DNA from: Gammaproteobacteria bacterium
GTDB lineage: Bacteria > Pseudomonadota > Gammaproteobacteria > Pseudomonadales > Pseudomonadaceae
Reading direction: 5' to 3'
Length of the DNA stretch: 34,939 bases
Assembly (NCBI GenBank): GCA_018827205.1
Contig: JAHJXZ010000265.1
Coordinates: 1 to 34,939 of the forward strand
Shown: positions 33,221 through 34,939 of the stretch, one piece after another
How positions within the stretch are numbered: position 1 is the first letter of the stretch
How the letters are laid out: the number at the start of each line of letters is the position of its first letter
Made by a program: the position numbers and the translations under genes
Notes under the pieces: model-generated
What the model was told of the DNA's origin: nothing
Database searches by the model: none
The model's input: only the letters and a program-made list of their open reading frames with translations

Positions 33221-34894
33221 ATGCAATTGACTGCTCGCTCTACGCTGCTCGCAACCGCCATTCTGGCTGCTAGCAGTACCTGCGTATTGGCCGTGCCACT
33301 CGAAGGTGGCGCGGTCGCCGCACCAGACGAATATGGCGCCAAAGTCGCCGCCCAAGTGCTCAAGTCGGGCGGTAATGCGGTGGATGCTGCGGTGGCAACG
33401 GCGTTTACCCTGGCAGTCACCTACCCCGAAGCCGGCAACATCGGTGGCGGCGGTTTTATGACCCTGTTTATGGGCGGCAAGCCCTACTTTATTGATTACC
33501 GCGAAGTGGCCCCCAAAGCCGCTAGCAAAACCATGTACCTGGACGACAAGGGCGAGGTGATCGAAAACAGCACCATGGTTGGCGCTAAAGCCGCCGGCGT
33601 ACCCGGCACAGTGATGGGCTTATGGGAAGCGCACCAACGCTTTGGCAAACTACCGTGGAGCGAACTGCTGACCCCAGCTATTGGTTATGCCCGCAATGGT
33701 TTCACCGTGGTCGAACAGCAATACCAATACCGCGAAGACGCGCTGGCGCTGTTCAACAACCAGACCAACTTTGCTGATTACTTCGGCAGCATGCAGCAGG
33801 GAAAAATCTTCAAACAACCTGAAATGGCGCAAACCCTAGAGCGCATAGCCGCCAACGGTGCCAAAGAGTTTTATCAGGGTAAAACCGCCGAATTGTTAGT
33901 GGCACAAATGCAGCACGATGGCGGCCTGATCAGTGCCGACGACTTGCATAGCTATCGCGCAGAATGGCGCGAGCCCATGCGTGTCGACTGGCAAGGCAAC
34001 ACCCTCTACACCGCACCGCTACCAAGCTCGGGGGGTATCGCCCTAGCCCAGTTGATCGGCATCAAAGAACAGCGTGCGGCCGATTTCAAAGGGGTTGAAC
34101 TCAACTCCGCCCGCTACATTCATCTGCTGGCAGAAATCGAAAAACGCGTATTCGCTGACCGTGCTGACTACCTGGGCGACCCCGAGTTTTCAGATGTACC
34201 GGTCAAACAACTGGTCGACCCTGCCTACATTGCCAAACGCGCGACTGAAGTTAACCCAGCAGCCATCTCGGCGACTGAGAAAGTCCGCCCCGGCCTGGAA
34301 ACCCACCAGACCACGCATTTCTCGATCATCGATGCCGATGGCAATGCGGTAAGCAACACCTACACCCTTAACTGGGATTACGGCAGCGGTGTGGTGGTCA
34401 AGGGCGCAGGCTTCCTGCTCAATGACGAAATGGACGACTTCAGCGCCAAACCCGGCATCGCCAATGCCTTTGGTGTAGTCGGCAGCGACGCCAATGCCAT
34501 TGAGCCGGGTAAGCGCATGCTCTCATCGATGAGCCCAAGCATCGTCACCCGCGACGGCAAGGTCAGTCTGATTCTGGGTACACCCGGTGGTTCGCGTATT
34601 TTCACCTCGATCTTTCAGGTGCTGAACAACGTGTATGACTTTGGCTTACCGCTGCAAAAAGCCATCGACGCACAACGTGTGCATCACCAGCTCCTGCCGA
34701 AAGACACCATTTATTACGATGCCTACGCGCCACTCACTGGCAAGGTTGCCGATGAGCTGACAAGCATGGGCTACACCCTTGAAGACCAAGGCTGGAACAT
34801 GGGCGATATTCAAGCGATCAAGGTTACCGGCAGCAGCCTGGAAACCGCCTCTGACCCACGCGGCCGCGGCACTGGCCAGGTGGTCCCCCGCTAA
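33221..34894 (+). CDS. ggt: Gamma-glutamyltransferase precursor (557 aa)
   Basis: A periplasmic enzyme that transfers or hydrolyses gamma-glutamyl groups from glutathione and gamma-glutamyl amines. A signal peptide (to about residue 24, VLA) precedes the large-subunit segment EAGNIGGGGFMTLFM. Autoprocessing is predicted between Q363 and the nucleophile T364 (HQ/TTHFS), matching the E. coli precursor motif. The small subunit has NTYTLNWDYGSGVV, LLNDEMDDFSAKPG, RMLSSMSPSIV and LGTPGGSRI. Length is normal for the family. CTGAGGATTAAGC precedes the ATG. Its place after the amidohydrolase and binding protein suggests a link to gamma-glutamyl-polyamine metabolism, but this is inference; the gene may have its own promoter. 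Confidence 0.95.
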   Translation: MQLTARSTLLATAILAASSTCVLAVPLEGGAVAAPDEYGAKVAAQVLKSGGNAVDAAVATAFTLAVTYPEAGNIGGGGFMTLFMGGKPYFIDYREVAPKAASKTMYLDDKGEVIENSTMVGAKAAGVPGTVMGLWEAHQRFGKLPWSELLTPAIGYARNGFTVVEQQYQYREDALALFNNQTNFADYFGSMQQGKIFKQPEMAQTLERIAANGAKEFYQGKTAELLVAQMQHDGGLISADDLHSYRAEWREPMRVDWQGNTLYTAPLPSSGGIALAQLIGIKEQRAADFKGVELNSARYIHLLAEIEKRVFADRADYLGDPEFSDVPVKQLVDPAYIAKRATEVNPAAISATEKVRPGLETHQTTHFSIIDADGNAVSNTYTLNWDYGSGVVVKGAGFLLNDEMDDFSAKPGIANAFGVVGSDANAIEPGKRMLSSMSPSIVTRDGKVSLILGTPGGSRIFTSIFQVLNNVYDFGLPLQKAIDAQRVHHQLLPKDTIYYDAYAPLTGKVADELTSMGYTLEDQGWNMGDIQAIKVTGSSLETASDPRGRGTGQVVPR

Positions 34895-34910
34895 ACCCGC
34901 CAGCACCTCG

Positions 34911-34939
34911 GGCGAGGTCGGTTACGCGCCGACCTCGCC
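34911..34939 (+). terminator. Hairpin after ggt, cut by the window edge
   Basis: GGCGAGGTCGG (34911-34921) and CCGACCTCGCC (34929-34939) are perfectly complementary around a 7-base loop, 17 bases past the ggt stop. A T run, if present, lies beyond the edge. Confidence 0.7.

Overview
The window is a chromosomal segment from a Pseudomonas-like gammaproteobacterium. The evidence is the GC-rich coding style, the order rubredoxin reductase / two rubredoxins / ubiC-ubiA / phoB-phoR / CNNM-CorC protein / M23 peptidase / response regulator / phoU-pstBAC-pstS (as I remember it from Pseudomonas aeruginosa around PA5348-PA5369), and the very large PstA and PstC permeases usual in this genus.

Positions 1-3100 are different: visibly AT-rich, all on the minus strand, and holding two contiguous tyrosine recombinases (408 and 534 aa) plus the start of a third gene cut by the left edge. 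This is the end module of a mobile island of the Tn554 / recombinase-trio / gamma-mobile-trio type, lying against the 3' end of an HU gene (hupA). The 200 bp between recombinases and hupA hold four copies of an ATGAAACRCY motif. Two of these form inverted repeats resembling recombinase core sites, and one overlaps the hupA stop codon. The island's cargo would lie outside the window, to the left.

From 3302 to about 20000 is core genome: hupA, rubredoxin electron transfer (reductase plus two rubredoxins), ubiquinone biosynthesis (ubiC, ubiA), and the phosphate regulon. PhoB and PhoR sense and regulate. PstS, PstC, PstA and PstB import phosphate and signal through PhoU. PHO boxes lie before phoB, before pstS (three heptamers) and again between pstS and pstC, so the circuit is wired by feedback. 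A CNNM/CorC membrane protein, an exported M23 peptidase and a REC-PilZ-like regulator lie between phoR and phoU.

Positions 20000-24750 hold a hotdog thioesterase, a TRAP transporter (substrate-binding lipoprotein divergent from the dctQM permease genes, probably for 2-oxo acids) and a YeaD-type epimerase. Positions 24781-26906 are a leftward group of small exported or membrane proteins: YtfJ-like, DUF3299, GlsB/YeaQ-like and an amino-acid-type binding protein. purE-purK follow, with a strong hairpin in the purE leader region.

The right end (29741-34894) looks like a polyamine module: an AraC regulator, an acetylpolyamine amidohydrolase with the full zinc site, a PotF/PotD-type binding protein and a periplasmic gamma-glutamyltransferase. 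A 20-bp-spaced direct repeat in front of the amidohydrolase is a good candidate AraC operator.

I saw no rRNA, tRNA, CRISPR array or complete insertion sequence. The clearest novelty leads are the island boundary at the left edge, the purE leader hairpin and the polyamine module.
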